Below the pieces are notes generated by a model. That model searched no databases. It had not been told where the DNA came from and worked only from the letters and a program-made list of their open reading frames with translations. A DNA stretch of 64,000 nucleotides from Bradyrhizobium tropiciagri. GTDB lineage: Bacteria > Pseudomonadota > Alphaproteobacteria > Rhizobiales > Xanthobacteraceae. The DNA lies in NCBI RefSeq assembly GCF_001189845.1, contig NZ_LFLZ01000033.1, positions 1 through 64,000 of the forward strand, in the 5' to 3' direction. Positions 8,170 through 17,233 of the stretch are shown here, one piece after another (position 1 is the first letter of the stretch; each line of letters opens with the position of its first letter). Both the position numbers and the translations under genes were made by a program.

Positions 8170-9393
8170 TCACCGCTCGTCCGCAATCACCTTGCCGTCG
8201 TTCGGCAGCGAGCCCGCACCGACCAGCTCGACCGCGCCGCCGAGTTTTGTCACCGCGCGTAGTGTCGCCGCAACTTCGTCCAGCAGGGCCTCCGGCCCCG
8301 ACGCGCATTCGGCCCGGAGCGTCATCGCGTCGGCCTCGCCGGCGCGCGTGACCACGAGGCGCAGCCGGCCGAGCTCGGGATGGCGCTTGCCGATCTCCGC
8401 GATCTGCTCGGGGCGGACGAACATGCCCTTCACCTTGGTGGTCTGGTCGGCGCGGCCCATCCAGCCCTTGATGCGCATGTTAGTGCGTCCGCACGGGCTC
8501 GCGCCGGGCAGGGCGGCGGTCAGATCGCCGAGCGCCAGGCGGATCCAGGGATGATGCGGATCGAACGAGGTTACCACGATCTCGCCGACATCACCCGGTG
8601 CGACGGGGTCGCCGGTGCCGGGCTTGACGATCTCCAGGACCAGATCCTCATTGACCGTCATTCCCTCGCGCGCCGGCGTCTCGAATGCGACCAGGCCGAG
8701 ATCGGCCGTCCCGAACGCCTGGTAGGCTTCGACGCCGCGCGACTTCATGTCCTCCTGCAGCGATTTAGGAAATGCCGCGCCCGAGACCAAAGCGCGCTTG
8801 ATCGAGGACACGTCGCGGCCGCCCGCTGCGGCGGCATCGAGCAAGATCTTCAGGAAGTCCGGGGTGCCGCTATAGCCGACCGGGCGATAGGCCTCGATCA
8901 GCTCGAATTGTTGCTCGGTGTTGCCCGGGCCCGCCGGGATCACGGCGCAGCCGAGCGCCCGCGCGGAGGCGTCGAAGATGAAGCCGCCGGGGGTGAGGTG
9001 ATAGCTGAAGGTGTTCAGCACCACGTCACCCTCGCGAAAGCCTGCCGCAAACAGCGCCCGCGCGCCGCGCCAGGGGTCCGTCTGGCGGCCCTCGGGCTCG
9101 AAGATCGGTCCGGGCGAGGTGAACAGCCGAGCGAACGAGCCGGGCGCATCAGCCACAAAGCCGCCGAACGGCGGGGCGGCCTTGTGCAGGGCCGGCAATT
9201 CCGACTTCCGCAGCACCGGAAGCCCGGCCAGCGTCTCCCGGCTGGTGACGGATGCGGGATCGATGCCCCGCAGCAGGTTCGCATAGGCGGGCGCGGCCAT
9301 CGCCTTGCGCAGCACCTCCGGCAGCCGGGCGAACAGGGCGGCCTCGCGCTCGGCCGGATCGCGCGTTTCAAGGGCGTCGTAATGGTCGGTCAT
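8170..9393 (-). CDS. Phenylacetate-CoA ligase-like (PaaK family) enzyme
   Basis: The 407-residue protein belongs to the ANL adenylate-forming superfamily by its PaaK-like order of motifs. These are the FTSPGPIFEP region in place of the Ser/Thr-rich AMP loop, SYHLTPGG, GYSGTPDFLK, YQAFGTADLG, GEIVVTSFDP, and the C-terminal GRADQTTKVKGMFVRPEQI hinge. It should activate an aryl or acyl acid as acyl-AMP and then form a CoA thioester in the cytosol. It lies between gmhB and an AGE epimerase and is not clearly in either operon. The nearby Liv-type importer operon with its own CoA ligase suggests a role in organic-acid catabolism. Substrate unknown. Confidence 0.83.
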   Translation of the reverse strand: MTDHYDALETRDPAEREAALFARLPEVLRKAMAAPAYANLLRGIDPASVTSRETLAGLPVLRKSELPALHKAAPPFGGFVADAPGSFARLFTSPGPIFEPEGRQTDPWRGARALFAAGFREGDVVLNTFSYHLTPGGFIFDASARALGCAVIPAGPGNTEQQFELIEAYRPVGYSGTPDFLKILLDAAAAGGRDVSSIKRALVSGAAFPKSLQEDMKSRGVEAYQAFGTADLGLVAFETPAREGMTVNEDLVLEIVKPGTGDPVAPGDVGEIVVTSFDPHHPWIRLALGDLTAALPGASPCGRTNMRIKGWMGRADQTTKVKGMFVRPEQIAEIGKRHPELGRLRLVVTRAGEADAMTLRAECASGPEALLDEVAATLRAVTKLGGAVELVGAGSLPNDGKVIADER

Positions 9394-9452
9394 GGCAGGT
9401 CCTTGAGGGGATTTGCGCAGGTGGCGCGCCGGTCCGCCCGTGCTATCAGACG

Positions 9453-10637
9453 ATGAGCGCTGACATTGGGACGGTTCCAGGAAGCACGATGGCTGAGGCA
9501 GAGAGCGTTACGGCGGGCGGGGCCGCCGATGTCGTCGCGAGGTTGAAGCGCCGGATCATCGACCAGGCGTTGCCGCTGTGGTCGACCACGGGGTGGGACA
9601 GCACGGCTGGCGGCTTCGTCGACCGGCTGCATGCGGACGGTAGCCCCGATCACGCCGCCCCGCGCCGCCTCCTGGTGCAGGCGCGCCAGATCTATTGCTA
9701 CGCCAAGGCGGCCCAGATGGGCTGGTATCCCGAAGGCCGCGCGATCGCGCTGAAGGGGCTGGATTACCTGCTGGCCAAAGCCAAGGCGCCGGATGGTCGG
9801 CCGGGCTTCGTCTTCAGCCTGACGCCGGAAGGCGGCGTGCACGACACGCTGCGCGACACCTACGGCCATGCCTTCGTGCTGCTCGCATTGGCAACCGCCT
9901 ACGGCCTCGACCAAGACGCCCAGATTCGCGCCGAGATCGGCGCGCTGCTGGCGTTCCTCGACACCCAGCTGCGCTCGCCGCATGGCGGCTTCCAGGAGGG
10001 CCTGCCGCCGTCGATGCCGCGCCGACAGAACCCGCAGATGCATCTGTTCGAGGCGATGATCGCGTGCTTCGACGCGACGCACGATTTGTCGTTCCAGAAC
10101 CGCGCCGGCGAGTTCTTCGCGCTGTTCCTTGCCAACCTCTATGACAAGCAGACGCGTACCCTCAGCGAATATTTCGAGGAGGACTGGTCGAGGATCCCGC
10201 CGGTCAGCATCGAGCCGGGGCACCTCGCGGAATGGGTCTGGCTGCTGAAGGGTTTCGAGCGGATCACCGGCTGCCCAACGGGGCGTCCGCGCGGCGAGCT
10301 CTTGGCCTCGGCGCTGCGCTATCGCGACGCCACCGGCTGCCTGATCGACGAGGGCGATGCCGAGGGCAATATCCGCCGCCACACCAGGCGACTGTGGCCG
10401 CAGAGCGAACTGGCGAAGGCCTGGATCGCGCAGGCTGAATCGGGCGAAGCCGCAGCTGCGGACGAAGCGCGCGCGGCGCTCGTGCTGCTGGAGCGGCACT
10501 ATCTCAGCCATCCCGTGGCTGGCGGCTGGTACGACCAGTTCGACCGCGACGGCACATCGCTGGTTGCCACGATCCCGGCGTCGTCGTTCTACCATGTGCT
10601 CTGCGCGGTTACTGAAGCCGAGCAGGTGCTCGGCTAG
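9453..10637 (+). CDS. AGE-family sugar epimerase/isomerase
   Basis: The protein of about 394 residues has the N-acylglucosamine 2-epimerase fold signature: LLVQARQIYCYAKAA, DTYGHAFVLLALA, NPQMHLFEAMIACFDAT, SIEPGHLAEWVWLLK and RRLWPQSELAKAW. The conserved His residues in these blocks are the catalytic ones of the (alpha/alpha)6-barrel family. Members interconvert N-acylglucosamine and N-acylmannosamine, or act on mannose or mannose-6-phosphate. With manC, gmd and fcl in the window, a supply of mannose units is plausible but is inference. The ATG at 9453 is used; 9489 is an alternative. It is divergent from the PaaK-like gene. Confidence 0.8.
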   Translation: MSADIGTVPGSTMAEAESVTAGGAADVVARLKRRIIDQALPLWSTTGWDSTAGGFVDRLHADGSPDHAAPRRLLVQARQIYCYAKAAQMGWYPEGRAIALKGLDYLLAKAKAPDGRPGFVFSLTPEGGVHDTLRDTYGHAFVLLALATAYGLDQDAQIRAEIGALLAFLDTQLRSPHGGFQEGLPPSMPRRQNPQMHLFEAMIACFDATHDLSFQNRAGEFFALFLANLYDKQTRTLSEYFEEDWSRIPPVSIEPGHLAEWVWLLKGFERITGCPTGRPRGELLASALRYRDATGCLIDEGDAEGNIRRHTRRLWPQSELAKAWIAQAESGEAAAADEARAALVLLERHYLSHPVAGGWYDQFDRDGTSLVATIPASSFYHVLCAVTEAEQVLG

Positions 10638-10710
10638 AACGGCCTTGCTGGTCTGATGCGTTTTCTGCACGCGAACCGGTCCTCAACTCCGCTCGAAAAC
10701 GCGCCAAGCC

Positions 10711-11550
10711 TCAGAGCCAGCGCTTGCGCCGCTTGAAGCTCTTCAGGTTCTTGAAGCTCTTGCGCTGGTCACCGGCGCCGCCGAGGTAGAATTCCTTGAC
10801 GTCCTCGTTGTCGCGCAGCTCGTCGGCGGAGCCGTCGAGCACCACCTTGCCCTGTTCCATGATGTAGCCATGGCTCGCGACCGAAAGCGCTGCGCGCGCG
10901 TTCTGCTCCACCAATAGGATCGTGACGCCGAGATCGCGGTTGATCTCCTTGATGATCGCGAACACTTCCTTGACGAGCAGGGGCGACAATCCCATCGACG
11001 GCTCGTCCATCAGGATCATCTTCGGGCGCGCCATCAGCGCGCGGCCGATCGCGAGCATCTGCTGCTCGCCGCCCGAGAGGTAGCCGGCGAGGCCGGTACG
11101 CTCCTTCAGGCGCGGGAAATATTTGAACACCATGTCGATGTCGGCGGAAACCTCACCGTCGCGCCGGGTGAAGGCGCCGAGCCGCAAATTCTCCAGCGAC
11201 GTCATGTCGGCGACGATGCGGCGGCCCTCCATCACCTGGAAGATGCCGCGGCGGACGATCTTGTCCGGATCAATGCCGTTGATGCGTTGGCCCTCGAACA
11301 GGATCTCGCCGCGGGTGACCTCGCCGTCCTCGGTCTTGAGCAGGCCGGAGATCGCCTTCAGCGTGGTCGACTTGCCGGCGCCGTTGGCACCGAGCAGCGC
11401 CACGATCGCGCCCTTCGGCACCTCGAGGCTGAGGCCGCGCAGCACCAGGATGACGTCGTCATAGACGACCTCAATGTTGTTGACGCTGAGCAGCGGCGGC
11501 GGCGGGACGGCCGTCGGCCCTGGGCGGGTGGCTTCGAGGGTTTCGTTCAT
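10711..11550 (-). CDS. LivF-type ABC importer ATPase
   Basis: The 279-residue ATPase has Walker A GANGAGKST, signature LSGGEQQML and Walker B MILMDEPSMGLSP, followed by the H-loop region of the branched-chain amino-acid (HAAT) family. The C-terminus has an unusual basic extension ending KSFKRRKRWL that LivF proteins usually lack. It would energise the importer formed by the LivM and LivH-type permeases encoded upstream. It is the last gene of the minus-strand operon and is separated from the binding-protein gene by a palindromic repeat. Substrate is not evident. Confidence 0.9.
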   Translation of the reverse strand: MNETLEATRPGPTAVPPPPLLSVNNIEVVYDDVILVLRGLSLEVPKGAIVALLGANGAGKSTTLKAISGLLKTEDGEVTRGEILFEGQRINGIDPDKIVRRGIFQVMEGRRIVADMTSLENLRLGAFTRRDGEVSADIDMVFKYFPRLKERTGLAGYLSGGEQQMLAIGRALMARPKMILMDEPSMGLSPLLVKEVFAIIKEINRDLGVTILLVEQNARAALSVASHGYIMEQGKVVLDGSADELRDNEDVKEFYLGGAGDQRKSFKNLKSFKRRKRWL

Positions 11551-11570
11551 GGCTCTGGTTCACCCCTTGA

Positions 11571-11655
11571 TGTCATTGCCGGGCTTGACCCGGCATTCCA
11601 TCGATCGGAAGACGTTTTGTCTTGATGGATGCGCGGGTCGAGCCCGCGCATGACG
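11571..11655. repeat. Intergenic palindromic repeat
   Basis: Two imperfect inverted units face each other: TGCCGGGCTTGACCCGGCA on the left and GCGCGGGTCGAGCCCGCGC on the right, each a hairpin in itself, with flanking GTCAT/ATGAC. The type resembles short dispersed repeats I recall from Bradyrhizobium. It lies between the binding-protein gene and the last ATPase gene and could tune mRNA stability or act as a partial terminator. Confidence 0.7.
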
Positions 11656-11682
11656 ATTTGTGTGTTCGGTCGGATTACGACC

Positions 11683-12966
11683 TCACCAGCCAAACCATTC
11701 CGGCTTGCGCGGCAGTTCGACGGTCTTCACCTTCTCGAGCTTGATCGTGCCCTTGCCCATCAGGTCGTTGATGTCACCATCGGTCGCACCGGACACCTTG
11801 GCGCGATAGAGATCGACCTTCGTCGTCGGGCGGTGATCCTTCTCGGTCCAGCTCGAGGGATTGCAGACGCCGTCCATGCCGGCTGGCACCCAGTCCTTCT
11901 TCTGGTAGAAGCCCTTGGCGACGTTCTCGCCGGTGGCGCCGCCGTTCTTGGCGGCCCAATCCAGCGCTTCCTTCATGTAGAGCGCGCTGCAGACCGCGGC
12001 GATGTAGTGTACCGGGCGATAGACCTTGCCCGACGGATCGGACATCTTCGAAATCTCCATCACCGTCTTCATGCCGGGCGCATTGCCGCCCCAGCCGACC
12101 GCCGTACGCAGCGGGAAGATCACGCCGTCGGCGGCGTCGCCTGCGGTCTTGGCGGCGTTCTCATCCATGCCCCAGACGTTGCTGAGGAACTGGACGTCGA
12201 CGCCGGCAGTCTTGCAGGCCTTCATCACCGAGATGTTCGAGGCCGCGGTGTTGCCGAGATAGGCGTAGTTGGCGCCGGAGCTCTTCAGGCTCAGGCACTG
12301 CGCCGAGTAGTCGCCGGGGGTGAGTGCGAAGACGAGCGGCGGCAGCACTTCGAAGCCGAGCTCGGTTGCGAGCGCCTCGCCGGCGGCCTTCGGCGCGTTC
12401 GGATATGGATGGTTGGCGCCCATATGGACGAATTTGGGCTTGCCGGGCTTGCCCTTGGCCTTCCAGTCCTCGGCGGCCCAGGTCAGCTCGGCGCGCAGCG
12501 CGTCCGAATAGCTCGGGCCGTAGAAGAAATTGTACGGCGCCGGCTTGGCCTTGCCGCTGGTGCCCTCGGGATCGGTCAGCGCGGCGGCATAGGAGCCGGA
12601 CATGTCGGGGATCTTGTCCTGCGCGAGGAAGCCGGTCAGCGCCTCGGTGTCCGCCGTGCCCCAGCCCATGATCGCCGCGACCTTGCCGTCGGGCGCCGAC
12701 CACTTCTTGTACAGCGCGATCGCGCGCGGCACTTGGTAGCCATAGTCGTTGCTGTCGACGCTGAGCTGCTTGCCGCCGACACCACCGTTCTTGTTGACCC
12801 AGGCGAAGGTATCGACGACGCCCTGACCATAGGGCGTGCCGACGTCGGAGGTACCGCCCGAGAGGTCCTGCAGATGGCCGATGGCGATCTGGGCCTGTGC
12901 GGTGGCGGCCGCGCTGCTCATCAGCAGCGCGAGGGAGACCGAGCTCAAAAGGGATCTAATCGTCAT
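11683..12966 (-). CDS. Periplasmic substrate-binding protein of a Liv-type importer
   Basis: The 427-residue protein has a Sec signal peptide (MTIRSLLSSVSLALLMSSAA, cleavage probably after AQAQ) and a type-1 periplasmic binding fold beginning IAIGHLQDLSGGTSDVG. It belongs to the LivK-like family but to the longer subgroup found in operons with an AMP-dependent CoA ligase. Cysteines in the C-terminal part (AAVCSALY, DGVCNPSSW) may form a disulfide in the periplasm. It captures the ligand for the LivM/LivH permease encoded just upstream on the minus strand. The ligand is probably an organic or aromatic acid rather than leucine, from the operon context; this is inference. Confidence 0.88.
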   Translation of the reverse strand: MTIRSLLSSVSLALLMSSAAATAQAQIAIGHLQDLSGGTSDVGTPYGQGVVDTFAWVNKNGGVGGKQLSVDSNDYGYQVPRAIALYKKWSAPDGKVAAIMGWGTADTEALTGFLAQDKIPDMSGSYAAALTDPEGTSGKAKPAPYNFFYGPSYSDALRAELTWAAEDWKAKGKPGKPKFVHMGANHPYPNAPKAAGEALATELGFEVLPPLVFALTPGDYSAQCLSLKSSGANYAYLGNTAASNISVMKACKTAGVDVQFLSNVWGMDENAAKTAGDAADGVIFPLRTAVGWGGNAPGMKTVMEISKMSDPSGKVYRPVHYIAAVCSALYMKEALDWAAKNGGATGENVAKGFYQKKDWVPAGMDGVCNPSSWTEKDHRPTTKVDLYRAKVSGATDGDINDLMGKGTIKLEKVKTVELPRKPEWFGW

Positions 12967-13017
12967 TGTTGCTTCCTCCTGCTTATTCGTTGAACCGAAT
13001 TTGAGTTGCTCGATGCG

Positions 13018-14091
13018 TCAGTGCGAGAACGGATAAAGCTTCCAGTAGGCCTTGATCTGGCGCCAGCGGTGCGCGAGCCCGTCCGGCTCGAACATCAGAA
13101 AGCCGATGATGATCAGGCCGATCGCGATCTCGCGCAGGAAGGTGATGTTGTTGTTGAGCTGCAACGCCTTGTCGATGGCGCCGCCCTTCAGCCACGCGCT
13201 CAGCCATTCCATCGATTCCGGCAGCAGCACCACGAAGGCGGTGCCCATCAGCGTGCCCATCACCGAACCGGTCCCGCCGATGATGACCATCGCGAGGAAC
13301 AGCACCGAGCGCTCGATGCCAAAACCTTCCTGGGAGACCACGAGCTGATAATGCGCGTAGAGCGCGCCCGCGATGCCGGCAAAGAAGGCGGCCAACCCGA
13401 ACGACAGCGTCCGGTATTTGGTGAGGTTGATGCCCATGATCTCGGCGGAGAGATAGTGGTCGCGGATCGCAACCAGCGCGCGCCCGTCGCGGGTGCGCAT
13501 CAGATTGGTCACGAGCAGATAGCTGACCACCATGTAGGCGAGCACGACATAGAAATACTGCCGGTCGCCGCGCAGCGTGTAGCCGAAGATCGAGAACGGG
13601 TTGGCGCTGGCCGGCACCGAGCCGCCCGAGAACCATTCGGCGCGCGAGAAGAAATCGAGCAGGATGTACTGCGCGGCGAGCGTCGCGATGACGAGGTAGA
13701 GGCCCTTCAGCCGCGCCGCCGGCACGCCGAAGATCAGGCCGACCAGCGCCGTGATCACGCCGGCGAGGGGGATCGCGAAGAACACCGGGATCGGCGCGTT
13801 GTTGGAGATGTAGGCCGAGGTGAATGCGCCGAACAAAAAGAACGCGGCGTGGCCGATCGAGATCTGGCCGGTGAAGCCGACCAGGACGTTGAGGCCGAGC
13901 GCTGCGATCGCGAAGATGCCGATCTGGATAGCGATCGAGAGCAGGTAGTTGGACAGCAGCATCGGTGCGAAACAGGCGAGAACGATGCCGAGAATCGCAA
14001 CATTGCGGCTGGTCGCGGTCGGGAAGATCGTGGTGTCGGACGCGTAGCTGGTGCGGAAATCGCCTGACGGGATGAGGGTGCTCGTTGCCAT
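13018..14091 (-). CDS. LivM-type ABC importer permease
   Basis: The 357-residue membrane protein has about nine to ten hydrophobic helices and the LivM hallmarks LNVLVGFTGQISIGHAAFF near the N-terminus and MVIIGGTGSVMGTLMG towards the C-terminus, with the EAA-like loop between. It would pair with the LivH-type protein in the inner membrane. It lies between the LivH-type gene (upstream) and the binding-protein gene (downstream) in the minus-strand operon. Confidence 0.9.
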   Translation of the reverse strand: MATSTLIPSGDFRTSYASDTTIFPTATSRNVAILGIVLACFAPMLLSNYLLSIAIQIGIFAIAALGLNVLVGFTGQISIGHAAFFLFGAFTSAYISNNAPIPVFFAIPLAGVITALVGLIFGVPAARLKGLYLVIATLAAQYILLDFFSRAEWFSGGSVPASANPFSIFGYTLRGDRQYFYVVLAYMVVSYLLVTNLMRTRDGRALVAIRDHYLSAEIMGINLTKYRTLSFGLAAFFAGIAGALYAHYQLVVSQEGFGIERSVLFLAMVIIGGTGSVMGTLMGTAFVVLLPESMEWLSAWLKGGAIDKALQLNNNITFLREIAIGLIIIGFLMFEPDGLAHRWRQIKAYWKLYPFSH

Positions 14092-14148
14092 GGGGCTCTA
14101 TTGTGCTCCCTGCCGGGGTAAAGTCATCGTCACGCGCCTTTTTGTCTG

Positions 14149-14195
14149 GGCATGATCGTTTCCAAAAACCGGTTTCCACTTTTCGGCGATCATGC
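14149..14195. repeat. Hairpin repeat of the GCATGATC type
   Basis: The ends GGCATGATCG and CGATCATGCC are inverted copies, with AAAAACCGGTTTCC in the middle. A related element with GAGCATGATC ends and a TCCGGAAAA/TTTTCCGGA stem is at 47392-47440. It abuts the stop codon of the LivH-type gene and may act in mRNA processing within the operon. Confidence 0.7.
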
Positions 14196-15089
14196 CTAGA
14201 CCCGCTCAATGTCCTTGGTACCGAACAGCCCGTACGGCTTGATCATCAGGATGATGATCAGGACGTAGAACGGCGCGATTTCGTAGAGATTGCCCCAGTG
14301 CAGATACTCGCTGTCGACATACTGGGCGACGTTCTCGAGCAGCCCGATGATGATGCCGCCGAGCACGGCGCCGCCGACCGAGTCGAGCCCGCCGAGGATC
14401 GCAGCCGGAAACACCTTGATGCCGTAGGCGGAGAGACCGGACGACACGCCGTTGACCACGGCGACCACGACGCCGGCAACCGCCGAGACCGTGGCCGAGA
14501 TCGCCCAGGCCATCGCGAACACGCTCTTCACGGAGATGCCGAGCGATTGCGCGACCTGCTGGTTGAAGGCGGTGGCCCGCATCGCCAGGCCATATTTGGA
14601 GGCGCGGAAGAACCAGGCCATGCCGACCATCATGGCGAGCGAGACCACGAGGCTCATGACATAGACGGTCTGGATCTGCAGCCCGAACAGGCTGGCCGAC
14701 TGGCTCTGGAACGCGCGCGGGAAAGGCTGCGGGTTGACGCCGAAGATCCATTTCAGCGCCGCCTGGAACACGGTCGAGAGGCCAATCGTCACCATGATTA
14801 CAGAAATGATCGGCTCGCCGATCATCGGACGCAGGATCACGACCTGGATCGCGATGCCGAAAATGAACATGAACACCAGCGTGATCGGCATGCCGATCCA
14901 GAACGGCACTTGGTACTTCGTCAGCAGCGCCCAGCACACCCAGGCGCCGACCAGGAGCAGTTCGCCCTGCGCGAAATTCACGACCTGCGTCGCCTTGTAG
15001 ATCAGCACAAACGACATCGCGACCACGCCATAGAGCGTGCCGACCACGAGGCCGTTGACGATCAGCTGGATCAGGAACTGGGTGTTCAT
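14196..15089 (-). CDS. LivH-type ABC importer permease
   Basis: The 297-residue integral membrane protein starts MNTQFLIQLIVNGLVVGTLY and has the LivH signature QVVNFAQGELLLVGAW and, near the C-terminus, FPAAILGGLDSVGGAVLGG. About eight transmembrane helices are visible. The open frame runs further upstream, to 15677, but that part overlaps the CoA-ligase gene and translates a palindromic repeat, so the ATG at 15089 is the start. It forms the transmembrane pore with the LivM-type protein. Confidence 0.9.
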   Translation of the reverse strand: MNTQFLIQLIVNGLVVGTLYGVVAMSFVLIYKATQVVNFAQGELLLVGAWVCWALLTKYQVPFWIGMPITLVFMFIFGIAIQVVILRPMIGEPIISVIMVTIGLSTVFQAALKWIFGVNPQPFPRAFQSQSASLFGLQIQTVYVMSLVVSLAMMVGMAWFFRASKYGLAMRATAFNQQVAQSLGISVKSVFAMAWAISATVSAVAGVVVAVVNGVSSGLSAYGIKVFPAAILGGLDSVGGAVLGGIIIGLLENVAQYVDSEYLHWGNLYEIAPFYVLIIILMIKPYGLFGTKDIERV

Positions 15090-15119
15090 GGGGCGTGGTC
15101 GCTCCGAACGGCGGCGCCA

Positions 15120-15268
15120 GCACCCTCTCCCTTTGTGGGAGAGGGTGGCTTCGCAAAGCGAAGCCGGGTGGGGGGGTCTCCGCATCGGGATCGTGGGGAG
15201 GGAACCCCTCACCCAAGCGAGTTCCTGTCGGCCAATGGCGTAGCCCTCTCCCACAAGGGGAGAGGGCA
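15120..15268. repeat. Palindromic repeat pair (CCCTCTCC type) between ligase and permease genes
   Basis: The sequence ACCCTCTCCCTTTGTGGGAG continues into AGGGT and is followed by GGCTTCGCAAAGCGAAGCC, both perfect or nearly perfect hairpins. About 100 bp on, CCCTCTCCCACAAGGGGAGA continues into GGG in the same style. These are two head-to-head copies of a short palindromic repeat. It fills the 215-bp gap between the CoA-ligase and LivH-type genes, the widest gap in this operon. Confidence 0.75.
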
Positions 15269-15304
15269 CATTCATGCGCACCGCGCTCTGGTCCCGCAGC
15301 ACAG

Positions 15305-17233
15305 TCATTCCGCGGCCTCCGCGATCGCCGGGCGGTTGAGGTCGACGACCTCGAGCGTGGTGCGGACGCGCTGCGTGGTGCCGTCCTGGAAGCGGATCAC
15401 GGTGTCGACCGGGATGCTGGCCTTGCCGCGGTAGATCGCCTCGATGATATCTGCGTATTTCTCGTTGATCACGCCGCGGCGGACCTTCCGGGTCCGCGTC
15501 AGCTCGCCGTCGTCGGCATCGAGCTCCTTGTACAGCAGCAGGAAGCGCGAGATGCGCTGCGCCGGCGGCAGGGTGGCGTTGACGGTCTCGACCTCTTTCT
15601 TCAACAGCGCATAGACTTCGGGCCGCGAGGACAGGTCGGTGTAGGTCGTGAACGAGATCCGGTTCTTCTCCGCCCATTTCGAGATGATCGAGTAGCGGAT
15701 GCAGATCATCGCGGCGAGCGCGTCGCGGCCGGCGCCGAGCACGACGGCTTCGGCGACATAGGGCGAGAACTTCAGCTTGTTCTCGATATATTGCGGCGAG
15801 AAGCGTTCGCCGCGCGAGGTCTCGGCGAGGTCCTTGATGCGGTCGATCACCACGAGCTGCCGGTTGTCGTTATAGTAGCCGGCGTCGCCCGAATGCATCC
15901 AGCCGTCCTTGATGTCGGCGACCGAAGCGTCGGGGTTCTTGTAGTAGCCGTGGAACATGTTCGGATGCCGCACCACGATCTCGCCGACGCCGTTGACGTC
16001 GGCATTGTCGATGCGGATCTCGATGTTATCGGCCATCGGAACGCCTGTCGTGTCGGGATCGACCTTACCCTCGGGATGCAGCGTGTAGGCGCCGAGCAGC
16101 TCGGTCTGGCCGTACAGCGTGCGCAGCGGCACGCCCATCGCCTGGAAGAACTTGAATGTATCTGGCCCGAGCGCCGCGCCGCCGGTCGCCGCCGAACGCA
16201 GCCGGGTGAAGCCGAGCCGGTCGCGCAGCGCGCGGAACAGGATCTGGTCGGCGAACACAGAGCGCTTGCCTTCGGCGAGCGCCGCAAGCCCGGTCTTCAT
16301 GCCTAGATCGTAGAGCCGCTGCTTGAACGGCGAGGCGTCCATCACGCCGGCACGGACGTCGGCCGCGATCGATTCCCAGACGCGCGGCGCGAACAGCACG
16401 AAGGTCGGCGCGATCTCGCGGAAGTCGTGCATCATGGTGTCGGGCTCTTCGACGAAGTTGACCTTCATCCGGGAGAGCAGCGCTTTGCCCAGCGCGTAGA
16501 TCTGTTCCATGATCCAGGGCAGCGGCAGCACCGAGACGTATTCGTCGTCCGGCCCCTTCGGATCGAAGGAAAGATAGGTCGCGCAGTGCCGCAGCACGCG
16601 CCCGGCCGAGAGCATTGCGAGCTTCGGATTGGCCGTCGTGCCCGAGGTCGTGCAGAGGATCGCGACGTCGTCGCCGCGTGTGGCGTCGACCAGCCGCTCA
16701 TAAAGCCCAGGCTCGCGCGCGGCGCGATCGCGGCCCAAAGCCACGAGCTTGCTCGCTTCCATCAATCGCGGATCGTCATATTTGCGCATGCCGCGCGGAT
16801 CGGAATAGACGATGTGCTTGAGATTGGGGACCCGGTCGGCAAGGCCGAGCAGCTTGTCGACCTGTTCCTCGTCCTCGGCGAAGACCAGCTTGGCCTCGCC
16901 ATAGGTCAGGAGATAGGCAGCTTCCTCGTCCAACACGTCGCGATAAAGCCCGAGGCTCATCGCGCCGATCGCGTGGGCCGCGATCTCGGCCGCGACCCAG
17001 TCCGGCCGGTTGTCGCCGATGATACCGATCACGTCGCCGCGGCCGAGGCCGAGCTCGACCATGCCGAGCGCGAAATCATGGGTGCGGGTCTGATAGTCGT
17101 TCCAGGTGAATTCGCGCCATAGCCCGAAATCCTTCTCGCGCAGCGCGATCTCCTTGCCGTGCTCCTTGGCGTTGAGGCGCAGCATCTTGGGGAAGGTGTC
17201 GGCCTGCGCGGCGCGACCGGCATAGTCCATCAT
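15305..17233 (-). CDS. Long-chain-type AMP-dependent acyl-CoA ligase in Liv operon
   Basis: The 642-residue ANL-superfamily enzyme has the AMP-binding loop ILCTTSGTTANPKLAML, the gate region VLPLPWIMEQIYALG, the A5 motif RTLYGQTELLGAY, and the A7/A8 motifs DGWMHSGDAGYY and VVIDRIKDLAETSRGERFSP. It resembles the FadD15/AAE group of about 600-640 residues. It would convert an imported acid to its CoA thioester in the cytosol. It overlaps the LivG-type gene by 4 bp (ATGA), so the two are translationally coupled; this coupling links import to activation. The substrate is unknown; aromatic or fatty acids are possible. Confidence 0.88.
   Translation of the reverse strand: MMDYAGRAAQADTFPKMLRLNAKEHGKEIALREKDFGLWREFTWNDYQTRTHDFALGMVELGLGRGDVIGIIGDNRPDWVAAEIAAHAIGAMSLGLYRDVLDEEAAYLLTYGEAKLVFAEDEEQVDKLLGLADRVPNLKHIVYSDPRGMRKYDDPRLMEASKLVALGRDRAAREPGLYERLVDATRGDDVAILCTTSGTTANPKLAMLSAGRVLRHCATYLSFDPKGPDDEYVSVLPLPWIMEQIYALGKALLSRMKVNFVEEPDTMMHDFREIAPTFVLFAPRVWESIAADVRAGVMDASPFKQRLYDLGMKTGLAALAEGKRSVFADQILFRALRDRLGFTRLRSAATGGAALGPDTFKFFQAMGVPLRTLYGQTELLGAYTLHPEGKVDPDTTGVPMADNIEIRIDNADVNGVGEIVVRHPNMFHGYYKNPDASVADIKDGWMHSGDAGYYNDNRQLVVIDRIKDLAETSRGERFSPQYIENKLKFSPYVAEAVVLGAGRDALAAMICIRYSIISKWAEKNRISFTTYTDLSSRPEVYALLKKEVETVNATLPPAQRISRFLLLYKELDADDGELTRTRKVRRGVINEKYADIIEAIYRGKASIPVDTVIRFQDGTTQRVRTTLEVVDLNRPAIAEAAE

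Noticed and set aside
11629..12993. Long plus-strand open frame antisense to the substrate-binding protein
   Set aside because: The minus-strand protein has a signal peptide and a binding fold; the plus-strand translation has neither and looks like shadow sequence.
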